A DNA stretch of 64,000 nucleotides, taken from the NCBI GenBank assembly GCA_940671915.1, contig CALNVZ010003430.1, forward strand, positions 23,028,660 through 23,092,659. Reading direction: 5' to 3'. The translations under genes were made by a program, and so were the position numbers. The notes beneath the pieces were generated by a model. The model ran no database searches. It had not been told where the DNA came from and was given only the letters and a program-made list of their open reading frames with translations. The DNA comes from Paracentrotus lividus. Taxonomy: Eukaryota; Echinodermata; Echinoidea; Camarodonta; Echinidae. Positions 23,434-34,512 of this stretch are shown here, in pieces. Positions within the stretch are counted from its first letter, which is position 1. Each line of letters opens with the position of its first letter.

Positions 23434-26364
23434 TCAATCTTCAATCAGTCTCGCTGGTTTGCGGATTGTTCGACCATACCTTGTGGTTTTCGAGTTTGTC
23501 GCTTGCTTTTGAGATTGATTGTTGTGAGTTTCCGACGTCAAAGCTGGTTGTTGGTTGTCGTTCTCCTCTGATGGGGTATCTGCGGTGTGGTCTTCGTCAA
23601 CACGTCGCGGAGTTGGGTTTGCTGTTGGGATTTCCCTCAGGTGAGATCGGTTACGTCTCAGGATTCCTCCGTTGGGTGTTTCGATTTCATACGACCTTGG
23701 TTCATCGCAGATTTTGGATACTTTGGCTGGTATCCAAGTGTGATCTTGGGGGTGTAGGACTCTGACAGGTTGTCCCACATGTAGAGATGGAAGTTCTAAT
23801 CCTGCATGTTGGTCATGCGTTTCCTTCATCTTGTCTCTGCGGTTCAAGAGATGATCTGTAGTGATTGATTCTCTTGACAGATGATGACTTGGAAGTGTTG
23901 TTCGGATCGGTCTCCCAAATAACATTTCTGCAGGTGATCTCATGTGACTGTCTACTGGTGTTGCTCTGAGATGCAACATGGCTAGTTGACTATCTTGTCC
24001 AGTCTGAGAACACTTTGTCAACAGATTCTTGACAGTGCGAACCATCCTTTCTGCTAGTCCGTTGGATCTTGGATAGTGTGGAGGAGATGTGGTGTGTTTG
24101 ATTGACCACTTCTTACACATGTCCTGGAAAGGTTTTCCGACAAATTGTGGACCGTTGTCAGATACGATCTCTTCTGGTGGACCAAATAGATTGAAGAGTC
24201 CGCTCATCACGTCCGCTACTGCTGCACTTCTGGTATCCTTCAGCTGGTAGATTATTGGATACTTCGAGTAATAGTTAGTGACGAGTAGATATTCCTGTCT
24301 ATTGAGCATGAACAAGTCTGTTCCTAGTCTGGTCCAGGGTGCTGGTGGTACATCATGGGGAAGCAACGGCTCTTTCTGCTGCTTTGTTTGGTGTTCCTGG
24401 CAAGCATCGCATTGTCTAACGATCGCTTCTATGTCTTTGTTTATGTTAGGCCAGTATACCGTGTCACGAGCTAGTCTTCTTGTGCTTTCAATTCCCATGT
24501 GACCTAGATGGAGCTGTCTTAGGATGTCTTGTCTGAGTGTCTTTGGTATGATCACTTGACTTCCCTTGAAGAGTATTCCGTGTGACAGTCCGATCTCTTC
24601 TCTGTATGACCAATACGATCTGATAGGCGTTGGCAGTTCCTGGATGGTTTCCGGCCAACCCTGAGTAACTACCTGCCATAATGATCTGAGCTCCGGATCA
24701 GTCATCGTCTCGGTCTGTAGTTGTGCTCGTTTGGTTTGTCCGAAGAAGATTGTGTCGATGTGATGCGAGTTTTCCATTTCGGCACAGATGGATTCTACTC
24801 TGACATCTAGTGTGTTTGCACTTGTGATAGGTGCATTTGCATTGTTTACACTCTTGATGGGTGTATCTGTATCGTTAGCACTTGTGATAGGTGTAACTAT
24901 GTGGTTTACACTCGTGTTGGGTGTATCTGTATCATTCACACTTGTGGTAGGTGTGTCTATGATGTTTACACTTGTGGTAGGTGTAACTGTATCACTTGCG
25001 GTAAGTGTACTTGTGTGATCTACATGTACACTTGTGGTAAGCGTAGTCGTGTCCTCTACATTTGTGATAAGTGTAGGCTCTCTAGAGACAGTTTTGGATG
25101 ATCCATGGATTGTGATAACCCCTAGTTTGGTACATGATTGTAATCCTAGAATGCAAGATCCCTTTACGTCTGCTACGTAAAATGAGTGTGTAGTCCAGCC
25201 TGGACTGTTGTACTTACATTTTAGATCTACGGTACCCCTGCACGGTACTTGTGCCTTTCCATACACTACGAGCTTTGTAGATTTAGGTTTGATTACTGTC
25301 TTGTATCGTTCTCCATACATGTTTTTGATTGTTCGAAGTGTGAGCGTGTTTGCACTTGAACCCGAGTCAACTTTGAGCTTTAAGATATGCTGTCCAGCTT
25401 TCTGTGGAGATATTATGTCAATAAAGGCATATGCTACAGTACCGTCATTGTTAACTACTGTATGTGGTTCTGCAGTTTTGATTGTATCAAAGTATGCAAA
25501 TTGATCTCTACTCACTTTGTCTTGGTCTTGAGTGTCCAACTTGTTTACCGGTTTATGACTCTTCGACTTTGTTCTAGATTTGTTTCGCCTTTGTGTGTGC
25601 TTGCAGGTTTCTGACTTTGGTTTGTCTGTTTTCCGCTGATCGGTTTTTGTTTGTCTGCAACACTTTGCCCAGTGGCCCTTCTTGCCACAGGATCGACATT
25701 CGTCGTTGAATGCTGGGCATTGCTTTGGCTTATGACTGCGACCGCAGTTTCCGAAAGTATTACGCATCTTTGGTTTGCAACTTCGGAACGCATCAACGCT
25801 CTCCTGCGCTTGAGGATTTATTAGCGTGTTAAGACTACATCTACTAGCTTCGATTGCCTCGAATTTACGCCCTTCGGTTAAGATGTCTCCTATCTTAAAC
25901 CCTTTTTGTTTTTCCAGGAGCGATTTCTGGAGTTCTGCAATCGGTGTTGATGCTATCACTAACTCCATGACTCTTTCATCGAGCTCGTTGGCCTCGAAAT
26001 CGCAACTCTTTGCTTTGTCACGGCATCTCGTTACAAATTGGTCGATTGTTTCATCAATTTTCTGCCGGTACCTACTAAGTTCTAGCCTATGTACTCGAAA
26101 ATTGATATTAACCTTCAACTGTGCTTCGAGAAGTTCCCACAGTTTCTCTGGTTTTTTCTTGTCTGTCTCTGTTACATCAGACGAATTGACCCTTCGTAAT
26201 CCTTCATTGCCTATCGCAATTTTGATTTTTATGGCTTTTTTCTTTTCATCTACCACCTCTTGGTCTGCAAATATTAGATTCATCCTTTGCTTGAACATAT
26301 TAAACTCTTCGGGCAGGTCTGGTACCTCCCAGTTAAACTCTGGATATTTCCCGCTAGTACTCAT
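23434..26364 (-). CDS. Gag-protease-integrase frame of the LTR element (976 aa)
   Basis: One open frame. In order: Gag-like N-terminal part (about residues 1-200); a CCHC zinc knuckle CRSCGKKGHWAKCC with a preceding Cys/His segment NCGRSHKPKQCPA; retroviral-type aspartic protease with DSGSSANTL; a Thr/Ser/Asp-rich stretch of about ten repeats of the type DTPxTSVN; then integrase with an HHCC zinc-binding part (HLGHMGIES...CDACQEH) and a core with SDNGPQF and HYPRSNGLAERM. The knuckle arrangement and the integrase wording resemble the Mag/SURL (K02A2.6-like) lineage of Ty3/Gypsy common in echinoderms and other invertebrates. As a mobile-element relic it should not be counted as a host gene. 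Confidence 0.9.
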   Translation of the reverse strand: MSTSGKYPEFNWEVPDLPEEFNMFKQRMNLIFADQEVVDEKKKAIKIKIAIGNEGLRRVNSSDVTETDKKKPEKLWELLEAQLKVNINFRVHRLELSRYRQKIDETIDQFVTRCRDKAKSCDFEANELDERVMELVIASTPIAELQKSLLEKQKGFKIGDILTEGRKFEAIEASRCSLNTLINPQAQESVDAFRSCKPKMRNTFGNCGRSHKPKQCPAFNDECRSCGKKGHWAKCCRQTKTDQRKTDKPKSETCKHTQRRNKSRTKSKSHKPVNKLDTQDQDKVSRDQFAYFDTIKTAEPHTVVNNDGTVAYAFIDIISPQKAGQHILKLKVDSGSSANTLTLRTIKNMYGERYKTVIKPKSTKLVVYGKAQVPCRGTVDLKCKYNSPGWTTHSFYVADVKGSCILGLQSCTKLGVITIHGSSKTVSREPTLITNVEDTTTLTTSVHVDHTSTLTASDTVTPTTSVNIIDTPTTSVNDTDTPNTSVNHIVTPITSANDTDTPIKSVNNANAPITSANTLDVRVESICAEMENSHHIDTIFFGQTKRAQLQTETMTDPELRSLWQVVTQGWPETIQELPTPIRSYWSYREEIGLSHGILFKGSQVIIPKTLRQDILRQLHLGHMGIESTRRLARDTVYWPNINKDIEAIVRQCDACQEHQTKQQKEPLLPHDVPPAPWTRLGTDLFMLNRQEYLLVTNYYSKYPIIYQLKDTRSAAVADVMSGLFNLFGPPEEIVSDNGPQFVGKPFQDMCKKWSIKHTTSPPHYPRSNGLAERMVRTVKNLLTKCSQTGQDSQLAMLHLRATPVDSHMRSPAEMLFGRPIRTTLPSHHLSRESITTDHLLNRRDKMKETHDQHAGLELPSLHVGQPVRVLHPQDHTWIPAKVSKICDEPRSYEIETPNGGILRRNRSHLREIPTANPTPRRVDEDHTADTPSEENDNQQPALTSETHNNQSQKQATNSKTTRYGRTIRKPARLIED

Positions 26365-27014
26365 CTTGTCATTATCTTCGCGTGTTGATGAAGAATTAGG
26401 TTTAAATCGATGAGGGTTATTATGTTAGCGTTTTGTAAATGTTAACGTACGAACTGTCCTTCCACAGTCACAGGCCTACGGATGTTGACGACAACTGTGA
26501 TTCACTCACAATCCTGCATGTGTTTAATGTCGTTAGGTGTTTCATGCAGTGGTAGTGTTGATCACTCACTCACGCACTCTCACACAGATAATTTATGATA
26601 AATTATGTTTCAGACTACTGTGTTAATGTTCGCACTTTCCAGATTAATTTAACTTATTTTAGATAGTTTATCTTATTTACTAGTTTAGTATATGTTCAAG
26701 GTTTAGAGATTTATATTTAAAACAGACCTAACTGTGTCATTGGTTGCACACAGCTGTTATTGTACATACATTGATTGTATCGTACATTCGTACTTGGTAT
26801 TCATCACACAACCTTCATTCACTTCAGCACAGATTTGATATGTACACACAACAACAATACGGTGATCGTACTATTACTTTGCTTTGCACGATGATCAAAA
26901 TTCACGGCGACGACACTGCACTGAAAAGTACAGATTTTTGGTCTTTCACAAATTGTCAGTCCCTGATTTCCTTCTGATGCTGATCTATGACGTTGCTAAC
27001 ACCGTCTGCCACCA

Positions 27015-27192
27015 TGTTAGAGTATTTAGTGGTTCTTTTACGAGTACGATGAGGCTGGTCTTCACAAAGATGTTTACGATTACGACATGTTTATTCTCAA
27101 CCTGAAGCTAGAATACTATTTACATTTGATATGCGATATAGCTATGGTATCCGCTAGTAGTATAATGACATAGCGAATAGTATATCGCAACA
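27015..27192 (-). repeat. 5' LTR of the Ty3/Gypsy element
   Basis: 178 bp, beginning TGTTGCGATATACTATTCGC on the element's strand and ending TAACA, with a TGG-starting primer-binding site directly downstream. Near-identical to the 3' LTR over its main part, with a length difference confined to one end. Confidence 0.88.
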
Positions 27193-27197
27193 ATGTT

Positions 27198-27713
27198 AAG
27201 CAACTGCGAGATTGTGTTAGAAAAAAAATAACTAGCCAGTATTTAACCTCAAATAAGGGCTTTAGTAAATAAATGTAAAAACATACACCCATACCCGCAG
27301 CCTAACCTAGTACCTTTAGGTGGAAAAAGAAAGTGAAGTTTTAAACCAAAGAAGCAGTATTGAAACTAAAACAAACTGGTCATTAAAACATTATTAACTA
27401 ATATTTTGGCAGTCGAGAGCTTACTAAACTAACTCAAGGGCTTTCGAAAGTTTAATGACATTTCGACTGTGACATATAAACAAATTTAGCATAAGATAAG
27501 TAACACTTGTAAATTTTTATGCCAACTGACTTCACGATTGAAAGCAAAACATGTAAGAATTTTGTTTATGTTTGCAGTGAACAGTTATAGCAGAGAGAAT
27601 AAGCATAGATGGCGAGGTAAAGTTCTTATTTGATTGTACATCTGTACATTCACATCAAAGCCGCACCCTGATTCTCTTACACCTTGACAGAACTTAACTG
27701 AATAAACCTTCCT
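27198..27713. other. No gene recognised
   Basis: AT-rich flank of the LTR element; no coding exon or repeat recognised. Confidence 0.45.
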
Positions 27714-27850
27714 CAGACTATCCTGAACCCCATACGATTTATTTTTCCCTTTCTCACAATTAAGCCAAACCAAATCTGCCTAACCATGGCTAATGGAATA
27801 CATGGCTCTCTTGCATTTCCAGGAATTCACTCTCCTGGGTTAAGTTTGGC
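27714..27850. mobile_element. Fragment of the MITE family seen at 9965-10469
   Basis: Shared wording with the left part of that element, in the same orientation: ACTATCCTNAACCCCATAC, TTTATTTTNCCTTT, AGCCAAA...ATCTGCCTAACC...GGCTAA, and ACAGAATTCGCTTACC against AGGAATTCACTCTCCT. No right terminus is found, so it is a partial copy. Confidence 0.55.
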
Positions 27851-27944
27851 AAATATAGATTAATACCTTGCTAAACGAGGTTAGTATTAGGTGTAATTAT
27901 ACACTGTCAACACAAACCAATTCATACATGTATATCGTGTGTGT

Positions 27945-28100
27945 TGGGAGCCAGAAGGGCGTTATTGCATCTTAATGATGTTCCGTTGAGAACCAGAAGG
28001 GCGCTATTGCTGTACAAAGTCAATGGTAATAGCGCCCTTCTGGTTCTCAACTGAACATCTTTGATCTATACTAGCGCCCTTCTGGTTCTCAGCCACCGAT
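27945..28100. repeat. Inverted-repeat cluster of CCAGAAGGGCGCTA
   Basis: The 14-mer CCAGAAGGGCGCTA or a one-base variant occurs twice forward (about 27951 and 27993) and twice as its complement (about 28030 and 28072). The inner pair is embedded in perfect 24-bp arms, 27985-28008 and 28028-28051 (GTTGAGAACCAGAAGGGCGC then TATT), with a 19-base loop. It would form a strong hairpin in RNA or single-stranded DNA. Likely a foldback element; no target duplication seen. Confidence 0.7.
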
Positions 28101-28904
28101 ATGTTGTAGTTGCGTGCGTTGTGAAGTATAATGCTATTTAAAGTGTAATTGTTGTTGTAGTCATGAGAATGAAATGTGGAAGACACGTGCACTGTCTAAA
28201 AGTGCTTTGGAAAGGTTTATTAATAGCAATCCACCTAATCATTATTGTGTGCTAAAAAAATGCTATGGGGTTTTGGAGTCACACACAATGATAAGAAATT
28301 AAGTCAATTTTTGCTTAGAGTCACATGTATTCACAGAAGTGCATGTATGAGTCTACACAAAATGTTTGGCCTGAACATTTCACCTGTTTTGGGTATATCA
28401 TGGGGTCATATTATGACTACCGGTATTAGGGCAATTTAATAACAATCCTTTACAGCGTCAGACCATTTTTACTATGGTATCCTTCGTAAATAGCATCAAA
28501 ATAATAGGAAAGCTTACGATAATATTGTCCATCATTCCCACTGCACTATAGATTCCCTATAACAATAGGCCTACCACAGTGAATCTTGGCAAAGCACCAA
28601 TTTCAAAGAGGAAGTTAAATGTGATCTTTGAATGGAAGTGAAGTTGTAAAATAGAGGAGAAAATCCCAAAAGAAGTCGGAAAGGAAAAATATATATATGT
28701 TTTGAAGCTCCTAGAAATGAATATTTCAAGCTTTGTCTGGTATATGGAAAGATGCTTCATACATGTATCAATCTTCTACTTTAGAAGGTGTTTCTATGAT
28801 TTGTTGCCCCATGCATACACCTTCATCCTAAACATACGAACCTAAACCAATTTAACCCTAATCTTTTCATCCTAACCATCATATTGACAGTATACGTAAG
28901 GTCT
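28101..28904. other. No gene recognised
   Basis: Nothing coding. Around 28830-28880 several CCTAA words occur (AACCTAAACC, TTAACCCTAATC, ATCCTAACC), too degenerate to be an interstitial telomere. Confidence 0.45.
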
Positions 28905-29105
28905 ACACTCTAAAAAAAAAAGAAAAAAAAAGAGTGAAAACGTTCACTCTTGACAGAGTGAATTAAAAACAAAGTGAATTTAAAGTGAAAATCAAGTGAA
29001 TTTAATGTGAATTTCTCGAAGAATCTTGTGAATTACTCAAAGTTTTTCAACTCCTAATTCCCCCTGTCTGAAATTCGAGAGAGAACCTTTTTCACTTTCT
29101 TTGCC
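28905..29105. repeat. AGAGTGAA/GTGAATT repeat
   Basis: Starts CACTCTAAAAAAAA, includes the near-palindrome AAGAGTGAAAACGTTCACTC at about 28930-28952, then five or more AGTGAATT words. It has the look of the end of a dispersed repeat; the family is unknown to me. Confidence 0.45.
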
Positions 29106-31792
29106 AGCAATAGGCCTACATATATGTGCCAGGAATTTTTAACTGAATACGATGAGTGTTTGTCTTTTGAGAAATGCTATTGGAAAAGAGAATACTTGTC
29201 AAGTAAGACAGTAATTCATAGTCCTTAGACTTTGACTTCAGACTCTATTGAACATTAATTATTTATATTTGTGATCTTGAGTAAAGAGAGATATATTTCA
29301 AGGTTTTTACCAAGCTCATGACTTTGATGTAATGTTGACATTATATTCTTCCTGCACACAGACACTATGACGAATTGTGGCATTATGCCAAAGGACTTCC
29401 GGAAATGCTGATATAATATCTGTGCTAAAGAACCTAAATTGATACGTGTACAAAGGACAAACTCTATTTTGTTGTTTCTTCTCATAACAGGGATGTAGAC
29501 ATTGAAGTGTATTTGCCGTAGAAGCATTTTACTCACACTCGCCTTTTTTTTCTCGCAGCAGCAAAATTATCTCAATATATACAATAACTTGCTATTTCTG
29601 ACATTAATGTCCCTACTTATAACAGGATTTTCTATAAAAGAAAAAAAAGCACAACACCCAAAAAAAACAAAACTGACAAACAGAAAAAAAGAAAGAAAAA
29701 AAAGCAGCCCACTCAACCCTAAAAAAAAAAGTTCGGGACTTATGAACATAATTTCAACTCCCCAAATAAATTTATTGAGCCACCCCTCCCCCTCCCCATG
29801 AAAATCTTCCAAAGCCTGTATGATATATACCCAAACCTGAAAAGAAAAGAAAAAAAAAATTAATTTAGGTGTCTGTTTCACACTTTCAAAACATAAGAGA
29901 AAACTCCTTCATTTTTAACATGATCATAGTTTTGGCGATTGTTTAAACCATAAGTTTCTATATTTCACATTTGCAAAGAATCAGCATTGATGAATATAGG
30001 AGAAAGTATTTCACTTATTTATTTTTATTTTTATTATTAAATTTGCCATTATAAATAATAATAATATTATGTGCAACTTTATTTAAAAAAATTTCTGATG
30101 AGGGGCAGTCATTGCCTATCGGTAAATATTTAAAACCGGAAGAAATGGCTAAAGAGTAGCAAATAAAGTCTGTGAGGACTACTAAATGTAGACCATGTGA
30201 TTTGAGGGGGTTTCCCTTTTAAATCCTAAAATCAATGACATCATACTATTTACTTTTGTATTGAGGAGGGGTGGCAGTCATGACCACTATGTGTATAACC
30301 ACATAAATCATTCAATTCAAAGATGACTTTTGTATTTCAATTGTGTAGGTTTGTTTGTCAAATGTAGCATTAGGAAATATTAATCGCCTATACACGCAGG
30401 GAATTATTGGGGATTACCTCATGGTAGACAATTTGCTGATATTTGGTACTGTTTGATGTTTATTTGCTATCTGCCACTGTGCACTTAGTTTCAGTTTTGT
30501 TTCTTTTTCCTTCTTCTTCTCCTCCTTTTATGAAATTGCTACTTAATTCTCATGTCATACATGGTGGATCGATGTAAATTCCATCATTGCTTAAAAATGA
30601 TCCTTCTATTGTTGTTGTTATCAGTTTTAGTTTTTACGGTGCTGTCTTCGTCTTTTCGGATCACTACATTAAATTACACTTCGGTGCTGTCATTCATAAT
30701 ATTTATGCCAATATTAATAATAATGTCTATATTTATAATTAATCCTTTAGTTAATAATGTAACCCTACCCAAATTATTTAAAGTTTTCTGTTCCACATAC
30801 AGTAGTTCGGTTGTTCTTGGATGATTTATTCATTAAAACTGCTTCTAAAAACAAGAAACATTTATGACATATAAATTATTCTTAGATAAGGTACTAAGTG
30901 GTACAAGAGGGAAACATTTTTTATAGTATGCAAATTATTTACAACCTGGTAATGATTGCTAAAATTTCCATATTAAAGCAGGAAAAGTTGGTTATCTTCT
31001 ACATTTTTTTCCATCTCATTTGGTGCTGTATATCTTGAGAGATATGATTAGTTTTCCATAATCAATAAAAGAATTAATTTTGCTTTGAATTTGCTTTCAT
31101 TCTTTTTGACACCATATACACATAACATTTGAAAAGATTTCATACCCAATTTGTTTTTCCCCCAATTGTACCACTTTTTTTTAATACAAACTATATTCCT
31201 GTAAAAATCCTAAAAGCTGTGATTTGATATCTTATTATTAACATTGAGGGAACCAAATTCACAGGAGTGGAGATATTTATTTCTGGTAACATCTTACAAT
31301 TTTCACATAAGAGTCACAAAACAAAAGATTTAAAACAATATGATAGAAAAACACTTTTAAACACTGCTACAGGTATGATATCTTGGTATATTACATGTAG
31401 CATCATTATATTTTCACTAGCTTGTGCACTATAGCTGCACAGCAAGAAAGTCCTCAACATTATTTTGAGGATAGAGAGGTATCATCATTACTAGTTTTCC
31501 TGATTTCTTAATTTCACTCACGTTTTGGTAAAAAAAGAAAAAATATCTTTACTGATGAATAAAATAACAGGAAAAGGCTGTTACATTGTATTACAATTGA
31601 ATCAATATCAGATTGCTGTGGTTGCTATCAAAATTTTCTTTCTGTTGTTAGTTACCAATTTCCAATTGTAAACTAATATCAATAAAGCTCACAGCATGCA
31701 AAGGATTATGTTTGTACAGGGTCCAGACAGAATAGGGAAAAGATTTGATATTTTTGGTGCGCCAAAACCCCGAGTTGTAATATTTGTTACAG
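29106..31792. other. No gene recognised
   Basis: 2.7 kb of AT-rich sequence with A-runs (29640-29730), none of it coding as far as I can see. Short open frames such as 30552-30824 lack family resemblance and splice context. Confidence 0.45.
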
Positions 31793-31797
31793 TATCA

Positions 31798-32174
31798 CAG
31801 GGCCTGACCTTTACTTCTTATTTAGGGAGCCAGCCGGGGCTCCTCAAGCACTTTCTTTAGGGAGCCCGCAGGAGTTTCAAGGGGTGCCCAAGTTTATCAC
31901 GTCTGTTTTTTGTAATTAATAATAATGGTCATTAACTATTCAAAAATTACACACCGTCAAGATACTTTATAACTTCAAGAATATACGAACCAGGTGGAAA
32001 AAAATCCAATGAAATACTGATTAAAGTTCTAGTAAGCAATAGCATTTTTGTGGCTGATACTAGAAAAACTTAGGGAGCCCGCCGGGCACTTTCAATTACT
32101 TTCTATTAAAAAAGGAGCCCGCCAAGGTTTTATGAAGCCAATGGCCACCGGTCTCCTGTTAAAGTCAAGCCCTG
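31798..32174. mobile_element. hAT-like MITE, 5-bp TSD TATCA
   Basis: 377 bp starting CAGGGCCTGACCTTTAC and ending GTTAAAGTCAAGCCCTG, flanked by TATCA at 31793-31797 and 32175-32179. The word TTAGGGAGCCNGCCGGGGC recurs four times inside with small changes. Third element in this window with CAG...CTG ends and a 5-bp duplication. No coding sequence. Confidence 0.8.
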
Positions 32175-32179
32175 TATCA

Positions 32180-33344
32180 TAAGAAAGCATCATTGACACA
32201 AATAAAATAATTGTGTAACATACTGTTTTGGTATACATTATAGCCATGGAGGAATCAGAAGGGCGTGGACGTTGGGTGATTCTTTCATGGACAAAGAGTA
32301 CATAACCTGGAGTAACCCAAGGCTTTTAGACAATTCACTGGACATTTGATTTCACATGGCTTGCAGTAAGGAAAGTGTGGGTGGCAAACTTGTTTATAAT
32401 TATCCACCATATTTGTAGAACATGACATAATAACAAAACTTGGTAGGAAAGCAATAATAATTTTGTATATAAATAGTTTCTCTTCCTGCTAACTTCTTTA
32501 CATAGCTTATTCATTTCTTTTTAATAAAAAAATTATTAATAGCCAAATAATCTAAGAATAATATATACCACATAATACTTTGACTCTGCACTCACAAAAC
32601 TAAACAAAAAGGTTATTTAACTAAGAAATCAAATTAAATCATTGAAGTACGTAAATGAACAAATTATATTACATCTTAGTCAACAACAGAATGTGAAATT
32701 GAATTGAACTGAACTGAAGACTATTCATTTTCCTGTAAGCTACATTGTAGTGGCAAGCTGATGTAGGAATCAATTTTCTCTACTCTGCTATGTTTTTCAA
32801 AAATAATAATAATATTAATAACAACAATAGTATTGTTTATCATGCAGTTTTCCCATAATGCTCAAAGTACTTGAATACATTATATTATTACCCTGTTCAT
32901 TGGATTAAATTCTGGCTGCCATACATTAAACAGGTGCCTATATGGATTTATCCTCCCAGGTACCCATCCACCTGTGTGGAGTGAAGCAAATGTAGATAGA
33001 ATGCCTTGCCCCGACAATAATATGCATCACAGTCCACTCCTATTATCATGAGATGTTCCTGTTACAACAAAATCTTATTAAACACAAAGTTTTTGACACA
33101 TGTGGAATTTGGGCTGAAGAATTGCATTGTCATAATAAAATCTTGTATGCTCATATAGTGAAGTAAACTGTACTTCGACCATTCCAAAGGTGCTTACCCG
33201 CTAGACACCGGATCCGGTTTAAAATGGATATAAAAAATTGATTAGGATGTGTATTATGCAGACAGTGATAAGAAAAGGAACTTTAGAATCACTTATAGGA
33301 ATTAAGAGTTCAAGGTACAGGAGAATTGTGAAGCATATATAATA
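32180..33344. other. No gene recognised
   Basis: AT-rich; an AAT microsatellite near 32805-32830. No exon or structured repeat recognised. Confidence 0.45.
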
Positions 33345-34512
33345 TATACACAAAAAAAAAGTAAGTCCCCCCCTAATCAAAATGATGTTAACTTTTGAGA
33401 CCAAGAGGAGTTTTACGAATGTCAATTACATGTGCATTGTAGTAATTTATCAGCTACCATTTCGGTGAATTTTACTGAAATTTATTAAGTCATGCTTCAA
33501 TGAGCACAGTCAAAAGAAAGACAAAAATGTCACTTTTCGAAAGTCACAAGGTCAGTTTCATAACTTTAATTCAATAATATTGGAACAAATTTCAAACTTT
33601 TAAACAAGAGATATGTTCAGAAGGGTTGTTGCCCTTGATTTCTAACACATCAAACGACTTTTGCATTAAATTTACACGGTTGATGAACATGAGGTAAAAT
33701 TTGCAAAAACTGCATTGTTTTCACACATTTTTTACTTTTATATGATTGATTATGACGGAATATGCAATCTGGAAGAGTGTTTTTAAACAAATTTATCAAT
33801 TCACGGTTGAAATGAACACTTAATAAAAACAAAAAGGACACTTCAATTCCATTGTTAAGTATTGTTCCATTTTTGTGTAATAAAATCATTTTATCAAAAA
33901 ATTTTGTTATGTGTATATCAAATAATGTTTTCAAATGATGCTATGGCATTTATTATAAAATTCAGCTTCAATGAACACTTGATACGTGAAAAGCCATTTT
34001 TTCGTATGTGGGACTAAAATTCATCGTTTACTTTGGATAATTGTCACAGACCTTCTTGATAATTCATTTGATTCGAGTTCACGAAAATTCCAGTGTTTAT
34101 GCTTCAGTGAGCAGAAGTTATTAGAAAAATATGTAAATAAGAAGGAATTTCATAGCTTTGGCCCCACCCGTAACTTATCAGATTCCAATTTAGCATTTGT
34201 TCCTTTAGTAGCACAAACACTGAACTTGTGTGCCGAGTTTTGTGAAAAAACTCCCCAGTAGAATTAACAAAATCCTCAATGAAATTAAGCCGAATTTCAA
34301 TTTTGTTAAATTTTGACTTTTCTCTTCATTGACATTGTGTACAATCTCGAAGCAAAAACAAGCCCAAATCAACATGCTGGAACTTTAAACAAAAAGGTCT
34401 TGAGTAATTGTCGTTGTGGCGTTATATTTATACACTTATCGACTAACTTATGTGCGAAAATGAGATGAAACCTTTGAGTCATGCATCATAAACACACGTT
34501 AAAGGCCGTATC

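Larger units (their letters stand above)
22751..27192 (-). mobile_element. LTR retrotransposon, Ty3/Gypsy, Mag-like; young but incomplete
   Basis: A 4,442-bp element on the minus strand flanked by 5-bp target duplications ATGTT (22746-22750 and 27193-27197). LTRs of 198 and 178 bp begin TG and end CA. A purine-rich tract precedes the 3' LTR (complement at about 22949-22962), and a TGG-starting primer-binding site follows the 5' LTR (complement just left of 27015). The internal frame has Gag, zinc knuckles, aspartic protease and integrase. Apart from small indels the LTRs differ at roughly two positions over about 140 aligned bases, suggesting a recent insertion. Not every domain of a full Ty3/Gypsy pol is recognised, so I treat this copy as broken (about one major loss) and non-autonomous. 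Confidence 0.9.

Noticed and set aside
25826-26413. A 195-codon open frame on the plus strand
   Set aside because: It is the complement of the Gag part of the LTR element and has no independent support.
28830-28885. CCTAA words suggesting an interstitial telomere
   Set aside because: Words are irregular in spacing and sequence; not a TTAGGG array.
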